NCBI RefSeq assembly: GCF_000722545.1 | Contig: NZ_JNVM01000001.1 | Span: forward strand, 96,524 to 160,523 | DNA: 64,000 bases | Source: Paenibacillus tyrphae | GTDB lineage: Bacteria > Bacillota > Bacilli > Paenibacillales > NBRC-103111 | Direction: 5' to 3' | Shown here: piece after piece, positions 28,122 to 37,587 of the stretch | How positions within the stretch are numbered: the stretch's first letter is position 1 | Layout: each line of letters starts with the position of its first letter | Notes under the pieces: generated by a model | Told to the model about the DNA's origin: nothing | Seen by the model: only the letters and a program-made list of their open reading frames with translations | Database searches by the model: none | Position numbers and translations under genes: made by a program

Positions 28122-28185
28122 GTATTATGTAAAGAGGAAGCTTCGTAGATTAATGTGAAAATGAAAAAATCCCACCGAAAAATTC

Positions 28186-28761
28186 CTACTCTTGGGGAAT
28201 TCCTTCACCTGTTAACCGTTCCGGTGGAAACACTTGACGCACGGAAGCGATAATCAGGGTGGCCGCGGCAACCTTAATCGCATCGCCGATCAGATAAGGG
28301 TAGCAGCCGGCAACCATCGCTTTGGAGAACGACATGCCCGTCACATAGGCGAGCCATGGCACTCCGCTTACATACAGCAGCAGCGAGCCGAACAGCTCGA
28401 GCACAAGAAACGAGACAGCGTATCCCCATACGCCTCGAATACGTATCCGCGGCAGCAGCCAGCCGATCAGGAGCGCGGAGATCGGCCACATAAATACATA
28501 GCCTCCGGTCGGCCCGAGCAGAACACTCAATCCTCCTGTGCCGTGCAGCAGCGGAAATCCGATGGCCGTCAGCACCACGATAAGCGCCATGCTAAAAAAG
28601 CCGTACCGCGCGCCGAGCAGCCCGCCTGCCAGCATAACGGCCAGCGTCTGCAGGGTGATAGGCACGGGCGTAAAGCCGAGCGGAATGCTGATAAATCCAA
28701 AAAGCACGACGAGCGCAGCAAACAGAGCACTAAAAACAATGCCTCGAAGCGTAAGCTTCAT
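28186..28761 (-). CDS. bioY: Biotin transporter substrate-binding subunit BioY
   Basis: 191 residues from ATG 28761, which has AGGAGG at 28772-28777. An upstream in-frame start has no such signal. Six helices are present with the BioY features PLGFTPVPITLQTLAVMLAGGLLGARYGF, LLGPTGGYVFMWP and a GDAIKV stretch near the C-terminus. It binds biotin as the S component of an ECF importer. A BirA operator lies upstream, and an ECF energising module is transcribed divergently. Confidence 0.95.
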   Translation of the reverse strand: MKLTLRGIVFSALFAALVVLFGFISIPLGFTPVPITLQTLAVMLAGGLLGARYGFFSMALIVVLTAIGFPLLHGTGGLSVLLGPTGGYVFMWPISALLIGWLLPRIRIRGVWGYAVSFLVLELFGSLLLYVSGVPWLAYVTGMSFSKAMVAGCYPYLIGDAIKVAAATLIIASVRQVFPPERLTGEGIPQE

Positions 28762-28804
28762 ATTGATGAATGCCTCCTTTTTTGGTATGGTTATGATGGA
28801 CAAA

Positions 28805-28838
28805 TCGTCAACCAATAACTATTATATATGGTTAACAA
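28805..28838. promoter_or_regulatory. BirA (biotin repressor) operator
   Basis: On the minus strand TTGTTAACC, 16 bases, GGTTGACGA. The BirA consensus is TTGTTAACC-N14-16-GGTTAACAA, so one arm is perfect and the other has two mismatches. A TATAAT -10 box for bioY falls in the spacer. The site is 44 bases ahead of bioY and 49 bases ahead of the divergent ABC gene, so it could control both. Confidence 0.88.
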
Positions 28839-28886
28839 TTGAGGATTATAGCACACGGTTTTTAAAAACGAAAGGATTTTTTACCT

Positions 28887-29717
28887 ATGTCTTCTTCATT
28901 CTTCATAGCCTTGCAGGAAACATCCGTGAAGTACCCGACCGGCTCGGGCGCGCATAAAGCTTTGGCCAACGTCACGCTGCTCATCGAGCCTGGGGAGTGG
29001 GTAACCGTTGCAGGTCCGAACGGAAGCGGCAAAAGCACGCTGGCCAGCGTGCTGCTTGGTACGTGCCGGCTTACGGCGGGGCGGATGGTCCGGAAAGAGC
29101 GCATAGACATCCGCGGCGTGCTGCAGCATCCGGAATCCCAGCATACTGGCGATACGCCGGCCGAAGAGCTCGCTTTCGCCTTGAGCGACCGTCATTTGAG
29201 CAAAGAGGAGCTGGGGCAGATTCAAAAGCAAGCGCTGCTTCGGGTCGGGCTCGAATTGTCACCCGAAACGCCTCTGAACTCCTTGTCCGGAGGGCAAAAG
29301 CAGCTCGTCAACATTGCCGCGGCACTCGCAACCGCTCCCGATGTGCTGGTACTGGACGAGCCGACCGCCATGCTCGATCCCGCTGCAAGAGAATTAGTGC
29401 TGCGGGTCGTTCGGCAAGCTCATCTTCAAGGAACGACCGTCATATGGATTACGCACCGGCTGGAAGAAGCGGTCCACGCAAGCCGCATTGTCGCTTTTCA
29501 GGAAGGTGAGGTAGCGTTTGACGGGGCGCCGGAGACGTTCTTTTATGGAGACCCTGCTACGGCTTCCGATTCGGAGACGCCATGCGAGCGAATTGGACTT
29601 GACCCTCCCTTCGTCGTGCAGACGGCGCTGCATTTAAAGAAAAAGGGACTTGGCCTGACGGCCCGCCCCTTAAGCTACGACGATTTGGCGAAGGCGGTGA
29701 GCCGCTTATGCCTCTGA
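28887..29717 (+). CDS. ECF transporter ATPase (EcfA1-like)
   Basis: 276 residues. Walker A GPNGSGKST is at 43-51, the Q loop is VLQHPESQ, the signature LSGGQKQ is at 133-139 and Walker B VLVLDEPTAMLD is near 154-165, with the switch His in WITHRLEE. The Q-loop QHPE-Q pattern is typical of ECF ATPases. AAAGGA precedes ATG 28887. The stop overlaps the next gene by 10 bases. With the following fusion protein and BioY it would form a biotin importer, or serve several S components. Confidence 0.9.
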   Translation: MSSSFFIALQETSVKYPTGSGAHKALANVTLLIEPGEWVTVAGPNGSGKSTLASVLLGTCRLTAGRMVRKERIDIRGVLQHPESQHTGDTPAEELAFALSDRHLSKEELGQIQKQALLRVGLELSPETPLNSLSGGQKQLVNIAAALATAPDVLVLDEPTAMLDPAARELVLRVVRQAHLQGTTVIWITHRLEEAVHASRIVAFQEGEVAFDGAPETFFYGDPATASDSETPCERIGLDPPFVVQTALHLKKKGLGLTARPLSYDDLAKAVSRLCL

Positions 29718-31465
29718 CGCTGCATAACGTAAGCGTGGCAGCTCCGGACGAGCCAAACCGCCGCTTGCTAAGCGAAGTCAATCTTACATTCGAAGACGGA
29801 ACCATCACGCTGCTCGTCGGACATACCGGCTCCGGCAAGTCCACACTGCTTCACCTGCTGGCAGGCATGCGGCCGCCCTCTTCGGGCGACATTCGTCTGG
29901 ATGACGAGCCGTTATGGCGCCGCAACCGGGTCACCCGGCCGTTTCTTCTTCGGCTCGGCTTGACGTTCCAGTTTCCGGAGCAGCAATTGTTCGCACGAAG
30001 CCTTCGGCAGGAGTTCGGCTATTCACTTCGTCCTTATGGGCTGACGGTGATGGAAAAGGAACGCCGCATTCAATCCGCTTGTGAAGACCTCGGCCTCGGC
30101 GCCGCGTTCGACCCGGACCGTTCTCCATTCGCGCTAAGCGGAGGCCAGCGGCGCAGGCTTGCTTTAGCCACAACAATCGCTACCTCGCCCGATTGGCTTC
30201 TGATGGATGAGCCTACCGCGGGTCTTGAATCGGCGGCAGCCAAAGAGCTGCTCCGGTACGTGCAAGCCCGCAGAGCGGCCAAAGGCGGCATGATTATCGC
30301 GACTCATGATTTGGACTTGTTTCTTCCTCTGGCGGACCGCGTGATCGTGCTCGACCACGGTACGATCGCAGCCGATGGGACACCCGCCGCTCTATGCGGC
30401 AATCCCGAACCGTTCGTGCAAGCGGGAGTTGGGCTCCCCAGCTGCGTCCTGCTTTCGCACGCGCTGGCGCGAAACGGCATTGCCGTGATGGACGAAGGCA
30501 AGCTTTCGCCCGAGGATTTGGCCGATGCGATAGCTGAGCGGCTGAAGGAGCGACGCCGCGTTGCGGTAAAATCTGCGCTGCCTGAAGAACATCCAGACGG
30601 CATACCGCAGATTGAATCCCAGTCAGATGAATCTGCGCTGCACGTACCGCTTCCACCGCAGAGCCAAGCGGCCGGCCTGTCCCAGGAAGGCGCACATCCG
30701 CCTGCCGCTGCCAACTCGCTCTGGTATCGGCTCGATCCGCGCACGAAATGGCTGCTGTATCTTTTCATTGTCATAGGCACGATGCTGCAAAGCAGCTGGC
30801 TCGGACTTGCCTGCGCCGCATTGCCGATTGCCGCCGCCTATATCGGACTGTCCCGCTCTGCGCTGCTCGGTGCGGCCAAACTCCTAAAACCGTTAGCATG
30901 GTTCATGCTGATCTCCGTCGGCTTGGCCGGGTTGGAGTGGACGGTAAGCGGCAGCTTTCCCTTCGTCGGGTTTTCCCTGGAGCACTCGCTTGCTACCGGC
31001 TTGAATGTGTTCCGCCTGTTTCTGATCACGCTCGCAAGCTACTGGTTTGCGGCTGCAACACCTTACGGGCGTATGGTGCAGGGGCTTGCTTGGGGGCTCG
31101 GATATGCGAAGCGGTTGAGGCTTCGAACGGATTCGTTTGCTTTGGCGGTATCGCTCATGTTCAAATTTATTCCGATGATCGTGCGCGAATGGCAGCGGTT
31201 CTCAGATATCGTTCGGGCAAGAGGCAAAGCGGCCGTTCGACCTGGAGCCGTACGGGGACGCGATATGCCGGCGTTAGTCGTCCCGCTCCTGCTGGCGCTG
31301 TTCCACCGGGCGGAGGAAATAACCTCCGCTCTGGAGATGAAAAAAATCGGCCGCCGAACCGCGCTCTTGGGCCATACCGATTCTCTTCGTCTGACCCGCG
31401 CCGACGGAATCGCCATCATCTCAGGTATCCTTCTTCTTGCCGGGCTTGCCGTCTTACGCGGCTGA
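29708..31465 (+). CDS. Fused ECF ATPase and EcfT membrane subunit
   Basis: 585 residues. Residues 1-280 are a second ECF ATPase: Walker A GHTGSGKST at 38-46, Q loop FQFPEQQLF, signature LSGGQRRR near 143-150 and Walker B LLMDEPTAGLE. A linker rich in Pro, Gln and Glu (about 285-335) leads to an EcfT/CbiQ domain (about 338-585) with several helices and the coupling helix motifs RARGKA and ALEMKKIG. These parts are normally separate genes, EcfA2 and EcfT. No stop or frameshift separates them here, so the fusion appears real. Confidence 0.9.
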   Translation: MPLTLHNVSVAAPDEPNRRLLSEVNLTFEDGTITLLVGHTGSGKSTLLHLLAGMRPPSSGDIRLDDEPLWRRNRVTRPFLLRLGLTFQFPEQQLFARSLRQEFGYSLRPYGLTVMEKERRIQSACEDLGLGAAFDPDRSPFALSGGQRRRLALATTIATSPDWLLMDEPTAGLESAAAKELLRYVQARRAAKGGMIIATHDLDLFLPLADRVIVLDHGTIAADGTPAALCGNPEPFVQAGVGLPSCVLLSHALARNGIAVMDEGKLSPEDLADAIAERLKERRRVAVKSALPEEHPDGIPQIESQSDESALHVPLPPQSQAAGLSQEGAHPPAAANSLWYRLDPRTKWLLYLFIVIGTMLQSSWLGLACAALPIAAAYIGLSRSALLGAAKLLKPLAWFMLISVGLAGLEWTVSGSFPFVGFSLEHSLATGLNVFRLFLITLASYWFAAATPYGRMVQGLAWGLGYAKRLRLRTDSFALAVSLMFKFIPMIVREWQRFSDIVRARGKAAVRPGAVRGRDMPALVVPLLLALFHRAEEITSALEMKKIGRRTALLGHTDSLRLTRADGIAIISGILLLAGLAVLRG

Positions 31466-31475
31466 CTTAACAAAC

Positions 31476-31536
31476 ATCCCCCTTCGTCGCACGTGAAGCC
31501 GGCAGCTTAACGTGTGTGAAGGGGGATTTCGTTTTC
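31476..31536. terminator. Bidirectional terminator
   Basis: ATCCCCCTTC (31476-31485) pairs with GAAGGGGGAT (31518-31527). The plus-strand tail is TTCGTTTTCG. It lies between the converging ECF and phosphatase genes and includes the last codons of the latter. Confidence 0.7.
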
Positions 31537-32409
31537 GTTCAACGAGGCAAATACGGGCCTATGATCGGAAGCGCGACTGTCTCTGACAAGCGCGGGCCGC
31601 TCCGTCGGCAAATTGGTAAAAATGTGGTCGATCCTGCCTCCATGGGCAACCGTCGGCAAGGAGGAAGGTTTCGGCCTGATTTCCTGCAGTCCAAGTCCGC
31701 GGACGGTCTCCTGAAGCTCGGGGCTGGAAGACGGGCTGTTAAAGTCGCCGAGCAAAATCAGAGGCGTCGGCCCGTTCCGCAGCGCGGCAAGCAGCTGCGG
31801 CCATTCGCGCGTGCGCCCTTCGGCTTCGACGCTGAGATGCGTGGTCGCAACCGTCACGGTGCGATCCGGCAAGCGCAGCTCGGCCGTCAACAGCAGCCGC
31901 GGTTCGCGTCCGCCGGTAAGCCGGTGAATCTGCGGCGCTTCGAGCGGATAGCGGCTCAGCAGAGCGACGCCGTACTGCGACACGCCGCGACGGATCGCGG
32001 GAGCATAAATACAATGCATGCCCATAGCTTGGGCAAAATAGCGGGCTTGATCCTGCAAACCGCTGCGCCACTGCAGCCGGTCCACTTCCTGCAGTGCAAT
32101 GACGTCCGCATTGGCGGCTTTTAGATCCCGCAGTACCGCTTGCGGGTTGACGCGGCCGTCCATTCCTTCGGCGTGGCGAATATTGTACGTCATCACTTGA
32201 AGCGGCCGGTATTTGCCCGAATCGGGTCCCGTAAACGAGACGGCCGGTACCGGGTGGGACTTCGCACCGGAAGGCGTCGGCTGCAAGAAGCCGGTATTCG
32301 GAACGAGGAACGCCATCAGCAGCAATGCGCTCCATATGGCAAGCCACACACGGCGGGACGGCGCGCCGCGTCGGAGGTTAGCTTTTTTCGGTAAGGGCAC
32401 CGGAAGCAC
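31507..32409 (-). CDS. Secreted endonuclease/exonuclease/phosphatase family protein
   Basis: 300 residues from GTG 32409 behind AGGAGG. A basic N-terminus and one hydrophobic helix (about residues 22-42) suggest a membrane anchor or signal peptide. The catalytic EEP fold follows: MTYNIRHAEGMDG, ADVIALQEVDR with the metal-binding Glu, TTHLSVEAEGR, LLGDFNSPSSSPEL and GGRIDHIF ending in SDHRPVFASL. It cleaves phosphodiesters of nucleic acids, lipids or sugars outside the cell. The substrate is not evident. Confidence 0.88.
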   Translation of the reverse strand: MLPVPLPKKANLRRGAPSRRVWLAIWSALLLMAFLVPNTGFLQPTPSGAKSHPVPAVSFTGPDSGKYRPLQVMTYNIRHAEGMDGRVNPQAVLRDLKAANADVIALQEVDRLQWRSGLQDQARYFAQAMGMHCIYAPAIRRGVSQYGVALLSRYPLEAPQIHRLTGGREPRLLLTAELRLPDRTVTVATTHLSVEAEGRTREWPQLLAALRNGPTPLILLGDFNSPSSSPELQETVRGLGLQEIRPKPSSLPTVAHGGRIDHIFTNLPTERPALVRDSRASDHRPVFASLNENEIPLHTR

Positions 32410-32594
32410 AATAATCGCCTCCTCTCACTCTCTTGGATCACGATTCAGAAGCATGCGTATAAAAGCATAAGACAAGCAGGGCGCTTTTGTATACCGGGGA
32501 ACGGATGGAAATCGAAATCGGCGGGCAAATATGCTAAACTGAGGGAGATTGTCGCCTTTTTTCAGGACTTTGATTTCAGGAGGCTTTATTCATT

Positions 32595-34568
32595 ATGCTG
32601 CTTCAAGTTTCAGCCATCACGAAAAGCTACGGCGTCAGCACCGTACTTTCCAATATATCGCTTCAAATCGAGGCGCGGGAACGCATCGGACTCGTCGGCG
32701 TCAACGGCGCAGGCAAATCGACGCTGCTTCAGATCATCGCAGGCGAGCTGTCTTACGATTCGGGGAGCATTTTTAAGGCAAAAGAGACGAAAATCGGCTA
32801 TTTAAAACAAAACAGCGGATTAACGTCGGATCGCTCCATCTGGAACGAGCTTATGAGCGTATTCGACCGTTTGCTGGAAATGGAAGAGGAGCTGCGGCGG
32901 CTGGAAGCGCGCATGTCCGATCCGGACGTGCTGGCCGATGAGAAAAAAACGGAGGAAACGATGCGCCGCTATGCCGAGCTGTCGGATGCGTTCCGCGAAC
33001 GCGGCGGCTACGAGATCGAGGCGAGAATTCGCGGAATCTTGAGCGGGATGGGCTTCGGACATATGGACCCGGCTACCCCGGTGCAAACGTTGAGCGGAGG
33101 ACAGAAAACGCGGCTCGCGCTGGCCAAAATGCTGCTCGAAGCGCCGGACCTGCTGCTGTTGGACGAGCCGACGAACCATTTGGACATTCCGACGCTGACG
33201 TGGCTGGAGCAATATTTGCGCTCCTATCCCGGAGCCATCCTGGTCGTCTCCCACGACCGTTATTTTCTCGATTCGCTTGTCGGCGCCATCTATGAGATCG
33301 AACGAACTTCGTCGCGCCGATACACCGGAAATTATTCGCGGTACATCGAGCTGAAAGCGGCGGATTACGATGTGCAGCTTAAGCAATACGAAAAACAGCA
33401 AGAAGAAATTTCGAAAATGGAAGACTTCATCCAGCGCAATCTGGTCCGCGCTTCCACGACCAAACGGGCGCAAAGCCGCCGCAAAGCGCTGGATAAAATG
33501 GATCGGCTCGACAAGCCGCTCGGCGAGCTGAAGCGGGCCAGCTTCTCCTTTGAGGTCGAGGCGCCTACGGGCCGGGAAGTGCTCGACGTACGGGGTCTGT
33601 CCGTATCTTACGATCGGCAGCAACCGCTGGCGCAAGGCATTACGTTCCAATTGCGCCGCGGCGACACGGCCGCCTTGATCGGTCCGAACGGGATCGGCAA
33701 ATCGACCCTGCTGAAGACGCTGATCGGGCAGCATACGCAGGACCGCGGGGCTTTCGATTGGGGAACGAACGTTAAGATCGGCTACTACGATCAGGAGCAG
33801 ACGGGCCTGAACCCGAACCAAACCGTGCTGGAAGAAGTATGGAACGCCTTCTCTCATCTGGAAGAAGCGCGCATCCGCACGGTGCTCGGCAACTTTTTGT
33901 TCAGCGGCGAGGATGTGTTCAAGAAGGTCGGCTCGCTCAGCGGCGGCGAGAAAGCCCGGGTCGCGCTGGCGAAGCTAATGCTGCAAAAAGCGAACGTGCT
34001 CATTCTCGACGAGCCTACGAACCATTTGGATTTGTACAGTAAGGAAGTGCTCGAATCGGCCCTGATAGAGTACGAGGGCACGCTGCTGTTCATTTCCCAC
34101 GACCGTTATTTCTTGAACAAAATGGCCGAGAATATGCTCGAATTGGACAAGGACGGAGTAACCGTCTACCTGGGCAACTACGACGATTATGTGGAAAAGA
34201 AGCTGGAGCTGGCCGAGATGGAGCAGCAGCGGCTGGCGGAAGCGGCAAGCCGCGGAGGCGCGGAAGCCGCCAAAGGCCGTGGACATGCGGAAGGCAGCGC
34301 GGCGAAAACGGCTGAACCGGGAGCCGGCAGCGATTACGAGGCCGGGAAGCAGGCGAAGCGCGAAGAGCGCACCCGCCAGCGCAAGCTGGAGCAATTGGAG
34401 CAGCAGATTGCGCAGCTGGAGGAGGCTATCGGCGGCTTGGAAGCCGAGCTGACCGACCCGGACGTGTATAATAACTACGTGCTCGTGCAGGAGAAAAACG
34501 CAGCGTTGGAAGCAAAGCGCGAACAGCTTGCGGAATGCTACGAGCAGTGGGAACAGCTAGCAGAATAA
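32595..34568 (+). CDS. ABC-F family ATPase
   Basis: 657 residues with two ABC domains and no membrane part. The first has Walker A GVNGAGKST, signature LSGGQKTR and LLLDEPTNHLD. The second has GPNGIGKST, LSGGEKAR and LILDEPTNHLD. The inter-domain arm (about 240-310) is charged and helical, as in P-site tRNA interaction motifs. The C-terminal 100 residues form a coiled coil rich in Glu, Gln and Leu. ABC-F proteins act on the ribosome, as translation factors or antibiotic-protection proteins. It resembles the YdiF/Uup type. AGGAGG precedes ATG 32595. Confidence 0.92.
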   Translation: MLLQVSAITKSYGVSTVLSNISLQIEARERIGLVGVNGAGKSTLLQIIAGELSYDSGSIFKAKETKIGYLKQNSGLTSDRSIWNELMSVFDRLLEMEEELRRLEARMSDPDVLADEKKTEETMRRYAELSDAFRERGGYEIEARIRGILSGMGFGHMDPATPVQTLSGGQKTRLALAKMLLEAPDLLLLDEPTNHLDIPTLTWLEQYLRSYPGAILVVSHDRYFLDSLVGAIYEIERTSSRRYTGNYSRYIELKAADYDVQLKQYEKQQEEISKMEDFIQRNLVRASTTKRAQSRRKALDKMDRLDKPLGELKRASFSFEVEAPTGREVLDVRGLSVSYDRQQPLAQGITFQLRRGDTAALIGPNGIGKSTLLKTLIGQHTQDRGAFDWGTNVKIGYYDQEQTGLNPNQTVLEEVWNAFSHLEEARIRTVLGNFLFSGEDVFKKVGSLSGGEKARVALAKLMLQKANVLILDEPTNHLDLYSKEVLESALIEYEGTLLFISHDRYFLNKMAENMLELDKDGVTVYLGNYDDYVEKKLELAEMEQQRLAEAASRGGAEAAKGRGHAEGSAAKTAEPGAGSDYEAGKQAKREERTRQRKLEQLEQQIAQLEEAIGGLEAELTDPDVYNNYVLVQEKNAALEAKREQLAECYEQWEQLAE

Positions 34569-34592
34569 TATGGAGGGCGCCTGTCGTTGCGA

Positions 34593-37187
34593 TCAGGCGC
34601 CCTCTAGTTTTAACAGCAGCAGCGGCACGCTGCTGTAGACGATCATCGCCGCGGCGGCGACAATGCCGGAATCGTTCAAGACGAGCGCGGCCAGCGCACC
34701 GATGACGTTGGCATAGCACCCGTGCATCAGGTACGGGTAGCGCTGCTCCCACAGGCGCAGCCGTCCTGAGGGCCGGAGCACCAGCACGGCCATCACGGCC
34801 AGGGCCGTAAGCAGCACTTTGCTCCAAGCGGAGACGCGGATCAGGTGAACGTTCATCGCCAGCTTGCGGGCGATGATCGCGCCGATCACGTCGTAGCGCC
34901 CGTGGCGCAGGTCATCGAAGGCACGGCCGATATGGCTGCTTGGGGCGGCCAGGGCGGAGCTGGCCGCGGGCGGTGCAGCAGCGGCGGGCGCGTTCACGGT
35001 TGCGGCGGCGCTTGGTTCCCCGGCCGGGCCGGGGAGCCAAGCGGCGTTCAGCAGCCAGAGGCCCGCCAGCGCCGCGCCGAGCGGCAGCGCGACCGCCAGC
35101 GCGAGCCGGCGCAGGCGCAGGGCGCCACCAGCGGCGAGCCGGGCCGCCAGCGCGCCGAAGGCGGCGGCCGAGGCGAGCGCGCCGCCGGCCTCGCTGCCGA
35201 GCGCAGGCGCTGCGAGGCAGCCCGCGACGGCTGCTCCGACGACGGCGGCAGGCGCAGCCTCGCGCCAGGCGCTGAGGCGGGCGACGGCGTGGGTGCGCCC
35301 CAGACCGCCGGGGCTTGCCTCCAGCGCGGCCGCGTTGCCGGGCTGGAGCGCTCCTTCCCCTGTGCCATAGCCCTTAAACACCCGCGTCCGCATCCGCCTG
35401 ACCTGCAGCCACGCGCTCAACCCAAGCAGCGAGGCGCCGAGCAATACGCCCATAAACTCGTTGCCGATCCCGTAATAACGCGCGCCGACGATCGGATCGT
35501 ACCCGAGCACCGAACGCTTCATCGCTTCGGCGCCGGTGTAGCCGTCAAACAAGATCAGCGCCCCGGTCCCCGCTCCGATCCATCCAAGCGTGCGCATAAG
35601 CTGCGGAATTTCCCGGGAGCCTACTGCGGCAAGCATTCCGAGCGCGAGAGGAGCGGCAAGCGCCAAGCCCGCCAATAGCAGCTTGTTCATATACGCCGCC
35701 CAGCCCAGCGCTAGCATGACGCCGGGCGCAAGCAGCACCGAAAACAGCAAACCGCGCATCCATCTCCTCAAGCGACCCGTCGGCTTCGCCCACCACAGCG
35801 TAATAAGCCCCAGCAGCATAACGGCCACTTCGTACCCGGCAAGCCCGTACAATAGCGTAGGCCGCAGCGCGTAGACGTTAGCCATCTGACGCATATCGTT
35901 TAGCAGCACAGCAAGCGGTGACCTGCTGTCGCGTCCCGATTCGGCGCTCACGATAGGCAATCCGATCATGCCCTCCGGCCGCGCCAGCCCGAATTCGCCC
36001 AGCAGCGACGGAGCCACATCGACAGCTGCAACCAGCCCGGGACGCCGCGTCGTAGCCGAAGACATCAGTATGCCTTCCGTTGTGGCCACAGACCAGCGGA
36101 TGACCGGGGTGAGCTGCCATTTTTCTTTCCATGCCTCCGAATGCACCTTCGGGCTGACCAGCCACAGTACATGACGTCTGCCGGACGCTTCCATCTCGCC
36201 CGTAAGCTCCGATAACAGCCGGTCCGTCTGCTCTAGCACCGCTCTTTTCCGTTCGACAAACCGGCCGGGCTCGTACCAAGCCTTCTCTGCGTACAACCGA
36301 TACCAATCGCCAAGCTCCATCACCGCGAGCGTACCGCGATCCGTCCCCTCCGCAGGCCACGCCTTACGTCCGGTAACAAACGCTCTCCATTCCTCGACCA
36401 GCCGTTCCGTATCCGTCCTGATAGCCGAAGGCATGGCGGCATCGGCGGTGAGCGTGCCCCGGCCTACATCCCCTGCCGCTACCGTTCCCTGACCGTCCAT
36501 GATCATAAGCGGAGCAGGCCGCTTGAAGCGATCCGTTCCTCCTCCCGGCTCATCGAGATTGCCCCACACGCCCAAGCGGACGCCATGGCGTTTCAAAGTT
36601 TCTCCGAGCAAGCCTGGCCGGGCCAAGTAAGTCCCTTCCGCGTTCTCCCGTTTGAGCGAAGGGTAAGCCGGAACAAGCACCGAGACGCTCGAAGCGGCAG
36701 CTTCCGCTCCGTCAGCGGCAAACCTGCGCACGAGCGCTAAGGCGGACTGCCCGTCCCGCCGCTCAGCACGGTTCCACCCTTCGCCTCCTTTGCCATCCGC
36801 CGGCGTTCCCGCCCCCCAAGTCGCGTATACCGACTCGAGTCCTTTATAGGGGACACGCACATTCATTGCGGCCAGTCCCCCCGTTGTCGCAAGCTTCCGC
36901 AAGGCCGGAAGACGGTCCAACCACTCCGGCAGCAGCTCCATAAACGATAACCCGGGTATGGAAATCACCGTAACGATCGGAGAATTTTCAGAATTGGGGA
37001 TAACTTCTGATTTTTCCTCTGTAATGGGGATAACCTGACCTTGAGCAATGGAATTTATCCCCAGCCCATAAGCCGGGGAGGCGCCATAGGATACACTCAT
37101 CCACATACACGATACGGCTGCCATGATACAAACGATCCCTTTGGCATACAGCCTGGAGGCTTTTCGACGAATCGTTCCATTGCGCAT
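34593..37187 (-). CDS. Large secreted/membrane protein with phosphodiesterase-like domain
   Basis: 864 residues from ATG 37187, behind GAGGCGG. A signal peptide (basic start, hydrophobic core, SYGAS) leads to an external region of about 380 residues with alkaline-phosphatase-superfamily character (VISIPGLSFMELLPEWLDRLPALRKLA, later LWLVSPKVH and VDVAPSLLGEFGL). The last 430 residues hold ten or more helices and a very Ala-rich, high-GC low-complexity stretch (about 34980-35250). I recognise no named family. It may handle a cell-surface polymer or lipid. The first codons contain three DnaA-like boxes (see 36995-37587). Confidence 0.75.
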   Translation of the reverse strand: MRNGTIRRKASRLYAKGIVCIMAAVSCMWMSVSYGASPAYGLGINSIAQGQVIPITEEKSEVIPNSENSPIVTVISIPGLSFMELLPEWLDRLPALRKLATTGGLAAMNVRVPYKGLESVYATWGAGTPADGKGGEGWNRAERRDGQSALALVRRFAADGAEAAASSVSVLVPAYPSLKRENAEGTYLARPGLLGETLKRHGVRLGVWGNLDEPGGGTDRFKRPAPLMIMDGQGTVAAGDVGRGTLTADAAMPSAIRTDTERLVEEWRAFVTGRKAWPAEGTDRGTLAVMELGDWYRLYAEKAWYEPGRFVERKRAVLEQTDRLLSELTGEMEASGRRHVLWLVSPKVHSEAWKEKWQLTPVIRWSVATTEGILMSSATTRRPGLVAAVDVAPSLLGEFGLARPEGMIGLPIVSAESGRDSRSPLAVLLNDMRQMANVYALRPTLLYGLAGYEVAVMLLGLITLWWAKPTGRLRRWMRGLLFSVLLAPGVMLALGWAAYMNKLLLAGLALAAPLALGMLAAVGSREIPQLMRTLGWIGAGTGALILFDGYTGAEAMKRSVLGYDPIVGARYYGIGNEFMGVLLGASLLGLSAWLQVRRMRTRVFKGYGTGEGALQPGNAAALEASPGGLGRTHAVARLSAWREAAPAAVVGAAVAGCLAAPALGSEAGGALASAAAFGALAARLAAGGALRLRRLALAVALPLGAALAGLWLLNAAWLPGPAGEPSAAATVNAPAAAAPPAASSALAAPSSHIGRAFDDLRHGRYDVIGAIIARKLAMNVHLIRVSAWSKVLLTALAVMAVLVLRPSGRLRLWEQRYPYLMHGCYANVIGALAALVLNDSGIVAAAAMIVYSSVPLLLLKLEGA

Positions 37188-37587
37188 GATGTTCCGCCTC
37201 TCCCTTGCCAATCGCTCATCAGGGAATTCGTCGTATGCAGCGTATCGCACGTGCAATAGCGTCGAAATTTTGCATGCTCCGCCGAACTCCTCGCAAAAGA
37301 CCTCTTTTTCGTACTTTGCCCAATTCGTTCCGCTTTATCCAGCTTATCCCCTGTAACGGAGCTATTCACTCTATCCACAACATTATCCCCATAAAAACTT
37401 GTCACTTTCTCTAGAAAAATCAAGCTTTTTTAAGGAATCCACAAACTTATTCACATTATCCACATATTCAATGTGAAAAACTTATCCACTCCCTCTTGGG
37501 AAAACGAAGCACGTTAAACGTTCTTCTGACGCGGATTTCCCGAATTACCCACATTATGCACAAAGGCTGTGGATAACTATATCCACA
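36995..37587. promoter_or_regulatory. DnaA-box cluster
   Basis: Twelve 9-mers match TTATCCACA at 8 or 9 of 9 positions. Two are exact: 37456-37464 (plus) and 37568-37576 (minus). Others start at 36995, 37025, 37055, 37371, 37383, 37447, 37482, 37545, 37554 and 37579. Three pairs abut head to tail with a 9-base period (37335/37344, with two weaker boxes, 37447/37456 and 37545/37554). The last two boxes form a 12-bp hairpin at 37564-37591. The 545-base gap between ATG 37187 and the permease gene holds no other gene that I can see. Confidence 0.75.
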
